Assembly: GCA_031547045.1 (NCBI GenBank)
Contig: JAVBSN010000027.1
Location: 1 to 64,000 of the forward strand
Length of the DNA stretch: 64,000 nucleotides
Source: JAVBSN01 sp031547045
Lineage (GTDB): Bacteria; Bacillota; Clostridia; Lachnospirales; Lachnospiraceae
Direction: 5' to 3'
The notes below the pieces were generated by a model. The model saw nothing but the letters and a program-made list of their open reading frames with translations. It searched no databases and was not told the DNA's origin. The position numbers and the translations under genes were made by a program. Positions 1 through 7,531 of the stretch are shown in pieces. How positions within the stretch are numbered: position 1 is the stretch's first letter; the number at the start of each line of letters is the position of its first letter.

Positions 1-1
1 C

Positions 2-454
2 ATACTTGCACCAGCGGATGGTGTAGTTGTTTCAATAAAGAGCAATTTTCCTGATTCTCGCATAATGGATGATGGACAGCCCGATCCCGATATATCTGAT
101 ATGGCAGGGAATCGAATTGTTATTAAACATTCTTCTAAAGAATATAGTACTATTTGTCATCTTATGCCTAAGAGTGTGGTAGTACGAAAAGGGCAGATGG
201 TAAGACGAGGGGATGTTATTGCCAAGTGTGGCAACTCTGGGAATACATCTGAACCACATGTTCATTTTCAAGTGCAAAATACTGCTTGTTTCTATTCCTG
301 CATTGGGTTACCGATTCTTTTCTCTAAGGTTCAAAAAAGGCTATATACGAAGTATAAAATGGTTGATACACGTCCATTACCAGAAAAAGAAGAATTAAAA
401 GAAGGCTATATTCATAGAGGGTTATTAGTAAAAAATAGTGAGAAAATGCAATAG
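2..454 (+). CDS. M23 family metallopeptidase domain protein, 5' end cut by window
   Basis: The reading frame is open from base 2, so the N-terminus lies outside the window. The visible 150 residues form the C-terminal part of an M23 (LytM/lysostaphin-like) beta-sheet domain: an APADG start of the fold, a GNRIVIKH strand, and the zinc-binding HxH motif as PHVHFQ, preceded by GNSGNTSEP, the usual M23 context. The first zinc ligand (HxxxD) must lie upstream. Family members hydrolyse peptidoglycan cross-bridges, but many proteins of this type in Clostridia are membrane-linked and lack a proven substrate. The last 50 residues after HxH are a divergent tail. A HEAT-like gene follows 32 bp downstream. 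Confidence in the domain is high; the exact role is unknown. Confidence 0.8.
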   Translation: MLAPADGVVVSIKSNFPDSRIMDDGQPDPDISDMAGNRIVIKHSSKEYSTICHLMPKSVVVRKGQMVRRGDVIAKCGNSGNTSEPHVHFQVQNTACFYSCIGLPILFSKVQKRLYTKYKMVDTRPLPEKEELKEGYIHRGLLVKNSEKMQ

Positions 455-486
455 AAAGACAAATCGGAATTTGAAGAGGTGAGAAG

Positions 487-915
487 ATGGATATTATTAC
501 AGGTCTACAAAATAAAAATAATAATGAAGCATATCAGCTATTGTTGCAACTTGAAATACAAGCAGCCGAATCTAATGCACTATATCGTTACTTCGATGAT
601 TTTGTCGGACTGCTAAATAGTAAGAGTTCTTACGTTAGAGCGAGAGGATTTCGCCTCGCTTGCTCACAGGCGCAATGGGATATGGAAAATAGAATTGAGG
701 GAAATCTGGATGCGTTGCTCTGTATGCTGGATGATGAGAAACCAACGGCGGTAAGGCAGTGTTTAGCCGCACTTCATGCTGTTGTACTCTATAAACCTCA
801 TTTAGCATATAAGATTGAAGCTAAGTTAAATATGATCGAATTGTCGAGATACAAGGACAGCATGAGCCCGTTAATAGAAAGAGACATGGAAGAATTACGA
901 AAATCAATGTTGTGA
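487..915 (+). CDS. HEAT-like helical repeat protein, function unknown
   Basis: A 142-residue, all-helical soluble protein. The middle reads like HEAT/armadillo repeats: YVRARGFRLACSQAQ, a short helix, then a second unit with DDEKPTAVRQCLAALHAVV, the conserved D/P-x-x-V/R-x-A pattern seen in such repeats. Small clostridial proteins of this kind are often labelled SufBD-like in databases, but no Fe-S assembly motif is present here. The start is supported by GAGGTGAGAAG just upstream of the ATG. It sits between the M23 fragment and an alpha/beta-hydrolase with no clear functional link. Probably a protein-protein interaction scaffold; that is inference. Confidence 0.65.
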   Translation: MDIITGLQNKNNNEAYQLLLQLEIQAAESNALYRYFDDFVGLLNSKSSYVRARGFRLACSQAQWDMENRIEGNLDALLCMLDDEKPTAVRQCLAALHAVVLYKPHLAYKIEAKLNMIELSRYKDSMSPLIERDMEELRKSML

Positions 916-954
916 TGTAAGAGAGACAAATTCAAATATTATAGGAGGCTAACT

Positions 955-1677
955 ATGAAAGATTATTCAATGGGACAGGCATTAAAAAAAGAGGTGAAAA
1001 TACCTCCAATTATTTATAAGTATCATGGTCAAGAAAAACTAACAATTAATCATGATATCACGTATTGCAGTAATGACAAAACAGAACAAACATTTGATAT
1101 TTATTACCCGTCAACCTTTATACCTTATCAACATAAGGTGATTTTGTTTGTTAATGGTGGCGGGCCAATAAAACAAAATTATAAATCATATCCTTGTTTT
1201 ACGTCATGGGGTGAATTAGTAGCTTTAAATAATATTATTGGGATAACATTCAACTGGCGTTCTAGTAAAAGTGAAGATATAGACGCAATGTTGAATTATT
1301 TATTTAGTCATGTGAAAGAGTTGGGCATTGCAATGGATCAGCTATGTGTATTTCCGCTTTGCAGAGCGGTCAATCATGCTATAAATGTAGTTTTAAAATA
1401 CCCTGAAATCAAAAAAATGGTTATGTATTATGGGAAAATCAATAAGAACACAAATCTTTTAAGCTGCGCCGGCATGAGCTTTTTAATTGCATTGGGAAAC
1501 TTGGATGATAAATATCCTGTTGATTGTAATAATTGGTTTTTAGAAAAGGCAAGTGAATATAAATATCAAGCAAATCTTTTAGTGCATCCACAAGGTGTGC
1601 ATGGCTTTGATTATATAAACGATGATGAATATACAAGAGAAATTATCGAAAAAACAGTAGAATTTATAAAAGCCTAA
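955..1677 (+). CDS. Alpha/beta-hydrolase-like protein with Cys at the nucleophile position
   Basis: A 240-residue cytoplasmic protein with the layout of a small alpha/beta-hydrolase. An oxyanion-type NGGG loop lies at residues 67-70, an acidic GNLDD loop at 181-185, and the histidine loop QGVHGFD around His216. The nucleophile elbow expected near residue 136 reads FPLCRAV, so the usual G-x-S-x-G is replaced by P-L-C-R-A. Cys is the nucleophile in dienelactone hydrolases, but the loss of both glycines makes an altered or inactive enzyme possible. The RBS AGGAGG precedes the ATG. A DUF7000-like gene follows after 29 bp, so the two may be co-transcribed. The substrate cannot be told. Confidence 0.65.
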   Translation: MKDYSMGQALKKEVKIPPIIYKYHGQEKLTINHDITYCSNDKTEQTFDIYYPSTFIPYQHKVILFVNGGGPIKQNYKSYPCFTSWGELVALNNIIGITFNWRSSKSEDIDAMLNYLFSHVKELGIAMDQLCVFPLCRAVNHAINVVLKYPEIKKMVMYYGKINKNTNLLSCAGMSFLIALGNLDDKYPVDCNNWFLEKASEYKYQANLLVHPQGVHGFDYINDDEYTREIIEKTVEFIKA

Positions 1678-1706
1678 GCAACCTATAAAACAGTAATGGA
1701 GGTATT

Positions 1707-2186
1707 ATGGATAAGGACATTTCAAAATGCATTGAAGTCTATAAAAATCAATTAGCGCAAGGCGATATACAGCGTGCATATATATCATTAACAAAGTATG
1801 TGGCAGAATTGAAAGCAAAGTTTCCAGAACAATATTCAACAGGAAATATTTCGTTTGGATACTTAGATTACACATATTTTCCCTTTTTCAATGATTATTT
1901 GAAAAATCATAAGCTAAGATTTGGGATTATATTAAATCATGAAAAAGTGCGATTTGAATTGTGGCTAATGGGACAAAATGCGACTATACAGAAAGATTAT
2001 TGGAAAATCTTAAAAGACACAGACTGGAATAAGGAGATAGAAGCAATGCCAAAGTATTCGGTCTTAGAAGTATGTGTCGAGGATAATATTGATTTTGCTA
2101 ATAAGGAAACTATGACAGACATGATACTCAATAATGCAGTATCTTTAGCAGAAAATATCCAGATATTTTTAGAACATCTTAATTAA
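1707..2186 (+). CDS. DUF7000-like conserved hypothetical protein
   Basis: A soluble 159-residue protein with no signal peptide or membrane segment. The central stretch (about residues 45-115), with FFNDYLKNHKLRFGIIL and RFELWLMGQNA followed by YW, resembles a family I recall as DUF7000, widespread in Firmicutes and Bacteroidetes and functionally uncharacterised. The start has a GGAGGT RBS. The gene follows the alpha/beta-hydrolase closely, and a 164-bp gap without recognisable features separates it from the DUF6602 gene. The family name is from memory and should be checked by a profile search. Confidence 0.6.
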   Translation: MDKDISKCIEVYKNQLAQGDIQRAYISLTKYVAELKAKFPEQYSTGNISFGYLDYTYFPFFNDYLKNHKLRFGIILNHEKVRFELWLMGQNATIQKDYWKILKDTDWNKEIEAMPKYSVLEVCVEDNIDFANKETMTDMILNNAVSLAENIQIFLEHLN

Positions 2187-2350
2187 ACAAATTCATATTT
2201 GCAGAGGGCTAAAATAGTAGAAACTTAAAACATATATTTATAACAAAGCAAAATTTGATTGAAGAAATATATAAATTATTTAAAGATGAGATTTATATAA
2301 TATGAAGTGTTTATAAGGCATGTGAATGATATAGTCATGAAAGGAGAAAT

Positions 2351-3475
2351 ATGATTAAAGATATACTAGCATCCGTATCAAAAAAAATGCAAATAGATTT
2401 TAAAAATATTACAAGTAGAATACAGCATAATGGAGAAAAGGGAACAGCAAGAGAAAATTTGCTTGGAGAATATTTAAGAAAGTATATACCAGAGAAGTTT
2501 TGTTTCTCGAAAGGTACAATTGTAGATTACAAAGATACTCAGAGTAGGCAAGTAGATATAATTATTCATGATAAATTTATGACCCCATATCTAGTGGATA
2601 TGGATAGTACCAAAGTTATACCAATTGAAAGTGTATATAGCGTAATTGAAGTTAAATCAACATTGACAAAAGAAGAACTAAGGAAAAGTATTAAAAACAT
2701 TGCGAGTGTAAGAAAGTTACAGAAAAAGACAGTTACAGGATATGCTTTTCCAACAGCAGGGCTAGTGTTTGCCTATGATTCAGATGCATCATTGGAGACA
2801 GTTTATAAAAATTTAGTTGAGTTATCAAATGAAGTTGAAATTGATGAACGAATAAGTTGTGTATGCATATTAAATAAGGGAATTATTTTACCAATTGATA
2901 AAAATGGAATAAAAAATGTTGTACTATTACCAAATGAAAATTCGATATATGCTATGTTTAATAATGCAACAGATTCGTTATTGTTATTTTATTTAATATT
3001 GACTCAAATATTAAATAGTATAACAATTTTCCCACCGGATTTAGTTGCGTATGCTCAAAGTACAGAAATATTGGACACATCTTTTTCTGTACCGGCTGAT
3101 TATATACCAGATGATGCAATGGTTAATGTTATGGATAATATGATAAGTAGTGCAGAACTTAAAAATGTAAGTGATTATAGCATAAGAATGTTTAGCGGAA
3201 AATTAGAAAGGGATGAGATTTTAGAGTGTATATTTGGAATTTATATGCCTTCGCTTAAATTGACGTATGGTTCTTTGGAAAAAATACCAGAAGGATCTGT
3301 TTTTAATTTTTTTAGTGTGCCTATAGAGAATAAATATATGTTAAATTTGTATAAAAATTTTAAGCAAAATAAAGATATAAGGTCAGAAGAATATGTTGCA
3401 CTTAGAAATTTTGAAGAATTTATATATACAATTTATGATAATCATAGAGAAGAAATGTTAAAAAAACAAAAATAA
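2351..3475 (+). CDS. DUF6602-type PD-(D/E)XK nuclease-like protein
   Basis: A 374-residue protein. The N-terminal third looks like a PD-(D/E)XK nuclease core of the DUF6602 type: Glu35 in TARENLLGEYLR, then Asp69 in RQVDIIIHD, then Glu100-x-Lys102 in YSVIEVKSTL. These are in the order and spacing expected for the metal-binding and catalytic residues. The C-terminal two-thirds is helical and unrecognised. Proteins of this family occur in genomic islands and near restriction or defence genes, but no activity is established that I know of. RBS AAGGAG precedes the ATG. A Fic gene follows 197 bp later with its own likely promoter. Very AT-rich composition and poor codon bias suggest acquired DNA. 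Confidence 0.7.
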   Translation: MIKDILASVSKKMQIDFKNITSRIQHNGEKGTARENLLGEYLRKYIPEKFCFSKGTIVDYKDTQSRQVDIIIHDKFMTPYLVDMDSTKVIPIESVYSVIEVKSTLTKEELRKSIKNIASVRKLQKKTVTGYAFPTAGLVFAYDSDASLETVYKNLVELSNEVEIDERISCVCILNKGIILPIDKNGIKNVVLLPNENSIYAMFNNATDSLLLFYLILTQILNSITIFPPDLVAYAQSTEILDTSFSVPADYIPDDAMVNVMDNMISSAELKNVSDYSIRMFSGKLERDEILECIFGIYMPSLKLTYGSLEKIPEGSVFNFFSVPIENKYMLNLYKNFKQNKDIRSEEYVALRNFEEFIYTIYDNHREEMLKKQK

Positions 3476-3672
3476 AATATTTAAATTATAATTAGACAAA
3501 AATTATAATTTGGTTATGTGATCTTTATTTTTAATGCAATAAAATTATTGCAATATATGATTTATATAGGCATAATGCTAAAGTTATTTTACTTTATAAA
3601 ATCTGTACTATTTTTACATTAAAAATGTTATAATATATTTTATAGTAATCAAATCTAGAGGGGAGTATAAAT

Positions 3673-4278
3673 ATGACACTTGAAAACAGACTAGGCATTA
3701 CAGATTCGGTGGAATTAGCTAGAGTCGAAGAAAGAATTAGTAAGAAAAAAGCAGTTGAATTATTTGGAAGTGGATATTTAAACGAACTAAATGCTGGAAC
3801 ATATGATGCACTGGAAAAGATTCATAGTTATATGTTTGGTGACATCTACGAATTTGCTGGAAAAATTAGAGACGTTAATATGTCAAAGGGTAATTTTAGA
3901 TTTGCGCCAGTTATGTATTTGCAAACGTCCATAGAGAATATAGAGAAGATGCCACATTCTACTTATGATGAAATTATTGAAAAGTACGTAGAGATGAATG
4001 TTATACATCCCTTTAGAGAGGGAAATGGACGTAGTACGAGAATCTGGTTAGACCTTATATTAAAAAAAGTGTTAAATCAAGTTGTTGATTGGAGTAAGGT
4101 TGATAAGGATGACTATCTATTAGCTATGGAGAGGAGTCCGATAAAAGATATTGAGATTAAATATATTTTGAAGCAGGCATTGACAGATAAGATTGATGAT
4201 AGAGAAATATATATGAAAGGTATAGACCATAGTTATTACTATGAGGGATATACGGTGTATAAGACAGAAGAATTGTAG
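3673..4278 (+). CDS. Fic family protein, class III (C-terminal inhibitory motif)
   Basis: A 201-residue single-domain Fic protein. The catalytic loop HPFREGNGRSTR (His112 to Arg123) is intact and matches HPFx(D/E)GNGR. This class usually transfers AMP from ATP to a hydroxyl side chain of a target protein. Near the C-terminus, S187-YYY-E191-G192 matches the autoinhibitory (S/T)xxxE(G/N) motif that obstructs ATP binding, placing it in class III rather than the toxin-antitoxin class I arrangement; no separate antitoxin gene is next to it. Likely promoter -10 is TATAAT at 3629-3634, RBS GAGGGGAG. The target is unknown. A strong terminator follows at 4341. Confidence 0.9.
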   Translation: MTLENRLGITDSVELARVEERISKKKAVELFGSGYLNELNAGTYDALEKIHSYMFGDIYEFAGKIRDVNMSKGNFRFAPVMYLQTSIENIEKMPHSTYDEIIEKYVEMNVIHPFREGNGRSTRIWLDLILKKVLNQVVDWSKVDKDDYLLAMERSPIKDIEIKYILKQALTDKIDDREIYMKGIDHSYYYEGYTVYKTEEL

Positions 4279-4340
4279 TAAACCTATTTATAATCATATT
4301 AACGATGAAAACATAAAGTCGTGAAAAGATATATAATTTA

Positions 4341-4385
4341 GATCTTCAAATGAGAAGAGAGTCCTCATTTGAAGGTCTTTTTTTA
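4341..4385 (+). terminator. Intrinsic terminator after the fic gene
   Basis: A 14-bp stem with one G-T wobble (4341-4354 with 4364-4377) and a 9-base loop is followed by TTTTTTT. It lies 62 bp after the Fic stop codon. Confidence 0.9.
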
Positions 4386-4400
4386 GTGTAAGGTCTGATT

Positions 4401-4429
4401 TTGTCAAAAATATAATTCTTGAATATAAT
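4401..4429 (+). promoter_or_regulatory. Sigma-A type promoter for the DUF11 gene
   Basis: TTGTCA (4401-4406), a 17-bp spacer, and TATAAT (4424-4429), about 50 bp before the next start codon. Confidence 0.7.
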
Positions 4430-4478
4430 ATAATATACCACTTAATGGTAGAGAAAAACAAATGAGAGGAGTAATAAT

Positions 4479-4877
4479 ATGGCAGAATTTTTAGTTAGCA
4501 ACTTTGCTAGAGTGGATGCTTATTATGATGAGGAGAAAAAGTTTCAATCTGAACCACAAGCTTCTAATTATACTCATACTGCTGTTATAGAAGGAACTAC
4601 AACTATTAACAAGGCTGTAGATAAAGAAATTTGGACTGATGGCAACTTGACTTATACCTTAACAGTCAAAAACAACACAAATGAATTACCTCTTTACCAT
4701 GCGACAGTATTTGACCAGTTAGATAGCCATATAGTGTATAATAATGATGCGGCGACAACACCAAATCATGATATTACAGCCACTGTGGATGAATCTAACC
4801 TTATGACAATCACGTTTAATGATACTATTCAACCTCAAGAAGAAGTTACAATTGTATTCACTGTTAGTAAAGTATAG
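4479..4877 (+). CDS. Short DUF11 (isopeptide/Ig-like) domain protein
   Basis: A 132-residue protein made almost entirely of one DUF11-type beta-sandwich: TTTINKAVDKEIWTDGNLTYTLTVKNN, then LYHATVFDQL and the closing QEEVTIVFTV strand. These modules are common in surface or spore-associated repeat proteins, but this one has no signal peptide, no LPXTG motif and only one repeat. RBS GAGAGGAG precedes the ATG. Downstream, in another frame, is a fragment that reads like the next part of such a protein, so this gene may be the front half of a frameshifted ORF. It lies at the left edge of a region of decayed genes. Confidence 0.65.
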   Translation: MAEFLVSNFARVDAYYDEEKKFQSEPQASNYTHTAVIEGTTTINKAVDKEIWTDGNLTYTLTVKNNTNELPLYHATVFDQLDSHIVYNNDAATTPNHDITATVDESNLMTITFNDTIQPQEEVTIVFTVSKV

Positions 4878-4888
4878 AGAATGCCTAT

Positions 4889-5095
4889 ATGGGTTGCTAT
4901 TTAATCGAAAGTAAAGCATCTTTAAATGTGACAATCAAATTAAAAGAGGAAATCTCTTATACGGTTTTCAGTAACACAGTGGTTACTCAGGTTCACTGCA
5001 AAAGGCCAGATAATTGTTGTTGCTGTAATCAGCGATGTAGATTGCTCTCAGCCCTACTATTTTCGGGTTTTGGTGTAAGATTTCCATTTATATAA
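4889..5095 (+). pseudogene. Possible C-terminal fragment of the DUF11 protein, Cys-rich
   Basis: A 68-codon frame, shifted relative to the DUF11 gene and without a good RBS. The segment SLNVTIK...YTVFSNTVVTQV resembles the linker strands between DUF11 repeats. It runs into a cysteine cluster (DNCCCCNQRC) and then a non-protein-like tail. I read it as either a separate small gene or, more likely, the frameshifted remainder of the upstream gene. The fragment sits just before a 17-bp terminator stem. Evidence is weak. Confidence 0.35.
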
Positions 5096-5103
5096 TATAT
5101 AGT

Positions 5104-5152
5104 AGTATCTGCTTTAGTTTGTGACTAATAAAACTAAAGCAGATACTTTTTA
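5104..5152 (+). terminator. Strong intrinsic terminator
   Basis: A perfect 17-bp stem (5104-5120 with 5131-5147) with a 10-base loop, followed by TTTTTAAA. It closes the DUF11 unit. As a near-perfect palindrome it could also act on the minus strand. Confidence 0.9.
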
Positions 5153-5332
5153 AATACCTTAAATATTCTTCCTAATTGCTACAATAACCGTTCCACCAAT
5201 AACCACTCCAGCTTCAACTATCTGTAAACTTCCCTACGTTCACTTATTTTCTCCATTTTTAAAAATAAAAAACTGAAAAATCGATTTTATGGTTGTTTAA
5301 TTATAATAATAGTCAAAAGACAAACATTTTAA

Positions 5333-5500
5333 AATTATTCATTAGTAAAAATTACAACAATCAATGTTATATTTACAATTCCAGTGTTTGGAGGCATACC
5401 AGTTTCTGAGTCTGTATTGGTGAGTTGGATTATCATTGCAGTAGCTACATTAATATGCATTGTCTGTGTTCGAAACCTGAAGGTGGAAAGGGTTGATTAA
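5333..5500 (+). pseudogene. atpB: Remnant of atpB (F-type ATP synthase subunit a), N-terminal part
   Basis: An open stretch of about 55 codons in frame 2 that ends at TAA 5498. It has no start codon or RBS. The translation contains FTIPVFGGIPVSESVLVSW followed by a hydrophobic helix and VRNLKVE. This is the N-terminal region and first membrane helix of subunit a as found in clostridial ATP synthases, where an IPxxESxVVxW segment precedes TM1 and RNLKVE follows it. The rest of the subunit is missing. The next fragment, in a different frame, continues with a later part of the same subunit. I infer a gene destroyed by deletion and frameshift. Confidence 0.7.
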
Positions 5501-5658
5501 AAGGTTTTATTGAGTCCGTTCCATTTATATTACCAATAAATATATTGGAACTATTGAAATGTCTGGCGCCAGCAGTAGATGCCATTGCTAGACAGCCAGA
5601 GGCAACAGCTATTTATGGATTCGATATTGCCTTAATGATTGTATTCTTTTTAAGATAG
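5497..5658 (+). pseudogene. Deletion fusion of atpB and atpE remnants (ATP synthase subunits a and c)
   Basis: One open frame (frame 1, from 5497 to TAG at 5656) joins two unrelated pieces. Codons from 5503 give FIESVPFILPINILELL, matching the PINILE segment of subunit a that precedes its conserved arginine helix. From 5560 the frame continues as CLAPAVDAIARQPEA and then TAIYGF plus a hydrophobic end FFLR. ARQPEA is the polar loop of subunit c and TAIYG belongs to its second helix, so the residues between them (including the ion-binding carboxylate) are deleted. Two internal deletions are therefore visible. It cannot encode a working proteolipid. Confidence 0.75.
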
Positions 5659-5670
5659 GGGCGATAGAAT

Positions 5671-5769
5671 ATGATGAGTTTAAATTCATGGGATATGGTT
5701 TGGACAGTTATAAATATTTTAGCTTTATATGTAGTTCTTAGAAAGTTTTTTCTAAAACCAATTATTTAA
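5671..5769 (+). pseudogene. atpF: Remnant of atpF (ATP synthase subunit b), N-terminal 32 codons
   Basis: A start codon with a GGGGCGATAGAAT spacer opens a 32-codon frame. It contains SWDMVWTVINILALY followed by VLRKFFLKPII and a stop. The WDxVWTxINxLxLxxxLRKFLxKP pattern is the membrane anchor of subunit b, which normally continues for about 130 more residues of coiled coil. Here it ends at once and is followed 2 bases later by a piece of the epsilon subunit. The order a-c-b is that of a normal atp operon. Confidence 0.75.
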
Positions 5770-5770
5770 T

Positions 5771-5959
5771 AATAGAGTAATACTACTAGTTGAGACAGCA
5801 GAGAAACCAGAAGAGATTGATATAGTTAGGCCACAAGAAGCCAAAGCAAGGGCTGAGGAGCGATTACGTCAGCAACAAAGTATACAGGAATACTATTATT
5901 CAGAAGCGGCACTTGCCAGAGCAATGACTCGATTAAAAGTTACTAGTAAATACTTATAA
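5771..5959 (+). pseudogene. atpC: Remnant of atpC (ATP synthase epsilon subunit), C-terminal part
   Basis: The frame reads VILLVETAEKPEEID, then AKARAEERLRQQQSIQEY and ALARAMTRLKV, ending at TAA 5957. This is the last strand and the C-terminal two-helix domain of the epsilon subunit, where the ETAE.PEEID and RAEERLRQKQSIQEY motifs are typical. Its N-terminal half is absent. The junction with the atpF remnant implies that the rest of atpF, all of atpH, atpA, atpG and atpD, and the start of atpC were removed. This is the last recognisable piece of the operon; the lyase gene begins 123 bp downstream. Confidence 0.8.
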
Positions 5960-6013
5960 AAGATGTGTATACAAGAATAAAATTAGAAAAAATGCAAATA
6001 GTATAATTAGAAA

Positions 6014-6054
6014 AAAATACCTATGATTGATAATCTTCTATAGGTATTTTATTG
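6014..6054 (+). terminator. Terminator-like hairpin just before the lyase gene
   Basis: An 11-bp stem (6014-6024 with 6040-6050) ends in TTTTATTG, 29 bp before the next start codon. It may be the old terminator of the lost atp operon, or an attenuator for the lyase gene. The sequence alone does not decide. Confidence 0.65.
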
Positions 6055-6082
6055 AATTTAAAATAATAATCGAGGGTTAAAA

Positions 6083-7531
6083 ATGGCAAATATTAAATTT
6101 ATTAAAACAGAACCAGTTCCATTGGAAATGCATAAGGTACGAATTGTACAAAGAATTAATTTGATTCCACTAAAAGAGAGAATTAAAAGTAATAAAGAAG
6201 CGGGAAATAATGCACATTTATTAAAAAATGAAGATGTATTTTTGGATATGCTTACAGACAGTGGTGTTAATGCAATGAGCGATAAACAGCTTGCGGCAAT
6301 GATGGTTGCAGATGATGCTTATGCTGGAAGTGCTTCGTTTTTTAAATTAGAAGAAAAAATAAAAGAAGTATTTGGAATGGAATATTTTATTCCTGCACAT
6401 CAAGGACGTGCTTGTGAACATTTATTAAGTAGGGTATTAATAAAACAAGGAATGATAGTACCAATGAATTATCATTTTACGACCACAAAAGCTTTGATTG
6501 AAAAGGCAGGTGGAAAGGTAGAAGAGTTAGTTAGTGATGATGGTCTAAAGGCAGACAGTGAACGTTTATTTAAAGGGAATATAGACATAGAAAAATTAAA
6601 TAACCTAATTGATAAAGTAGAAGTAGAACAAATTGCATTTTTGAGAATAGAATCAGGAACAAATCTAATTGGTGGTCAACCGATTTCTCTAGAAAACATC
6701 AAAGAGGTGACGAAGATTTGCAAAAAGAATAAGATTAAGACTATGTTAGATGCTAGTCTACTTGCAGATAATCTCTATTTTATAAAGACACGAGAAGAGA
6801 AATATAAGGACAAGGAAATAAAGGATATTATATCAGAAATAAGCAAGTGTTTTGATATTATTTATTTTTCGGCAAGAAAACTAACTTGTGCCAGAGGTGG
6901 TGGCATGTGCTTTAGAAATGAAGATGACTATACAAAGGTAAGAGATTTGATTCCATTATATGAAGGATTTTCAACCTATGGGGGAGTGTCTGTAAGAGAA
7001 ATTGAGGCAATGGCAGTAGGACTTGAAGAAACACTTGATACAGAAATGATTTCACAAGGGCCTATATTTATTGAAGAGATGACAAAGCTATTAGTAAAAA
7101 ATGGAGTACCAATGGTAACCCCAGCAGGTGGATTAGGAGTGCATATTGACTGTGAAAGGTTTGTACCAAACATTCCACATGGACAATACCCTGCAGCAGC
7201 AGTTGCTTGTGCATTGTATTTAGTAAGTGGAATTAGAGGAACAGAACGTGGAACACTTTCAGAGGAACGAGATAAAAATGGAAATGAAGTCTTTGCTAAA
7301 ATGGAGTTATTACGATTGGCATTACCAAGACGTGTATTTACATTATCTCAGATTAAATATGCTGTTGATAGAATTACATGGTTATATGAAAATAGAAACT
7401 TAATTGGTGGACTAAAATTTGTAGAAGAACCTAAAATGCTACGTTTCTTTTTTGGAAAGCTAGAGCCAATAGGAGATTGGCAAGAGGATTTAATTAAGAA
7501 GTTTAAAGAGGACTTTGGGGATAGTTTGTAG
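6083..7531 (+). CDS. Tryptophanase / tyrosine phenol-lyase family PLP enzyme (beta-eliminating lyase)
   Basis: A 482-residue fold-type I PLP enzyme of the beta-eliminating lyase family, which releases indole, phenol or another leaving group from an amino acid to give pyruvate and ammonia. Conserved family features: LTDSG-NAMSD near residue 60, DAYAGS with Tyr80, HQGR with Arg109, Asn194 before GGQP, the PLP-nitrogen Asp223, the Schiff-base Lys266, YEG-STYGG around 293-301, and LPRR at 414-417. TERG at 387-390 keeps the arginine that binds the phenol ring in tyrosine phenol-lyase; tryptophanases usually have VEIG. Unusual points: the Arg after Asp223 is Leu226, and the lysine site reads SARKLTCARGGG, not SGKKD or SAKKD. 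Substrate is therefore open. Confidence 0.85.
   Translation: MANIKFIKTEPVPLEMHKVRIVQRINLIPLKERIKSNKEAGNNAHLLKNEDVFLDMLTDSGVNAMSDKQLAAMMVADDAYAGSASFFKLEEKIKEVFGMEYFIPAHQGRACEHLLSRVLIKQGMIVPMNYHFTTTKALIEKAGGKVEELVSDDGLKADSERLFKGNIDIEKLNNLIDKVEVEQIAFLRIESGTNLIGGQPISLENIKEVTKICKKNKIKTMLDASLLADNLYFIKTREEKYKDKEIKDIISEISKCFDIIYFSARKLTCARGGGMCFRNEDDYTKVRDLIPLYEGFSTYGGVSVREIEAMAVGLEETLDTEMISQGPIFIEEMTKLLVKNGVPMVTPAGGLGVHIDCERFVPNIPHGQYPAAAVACALYLVSGIRGTERGTLSEERDKNGNEVFAKMELLRLALPRRVFTLSQIKYAVDRITWLYENRNLIGGLKFVEEPKMLRFFFGKLEPIGDWQEDLIKKFKEDFGDSL

Noticed and set aside
5158..5222. Minus-strand frame ending AGVVIGGTVIVAIRKNI
   Set aside because: It resembles a membrane tail of a surface protein, but is about 24 codons long with a stop just upstream. 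It may be one more gene remnant; too short to call.
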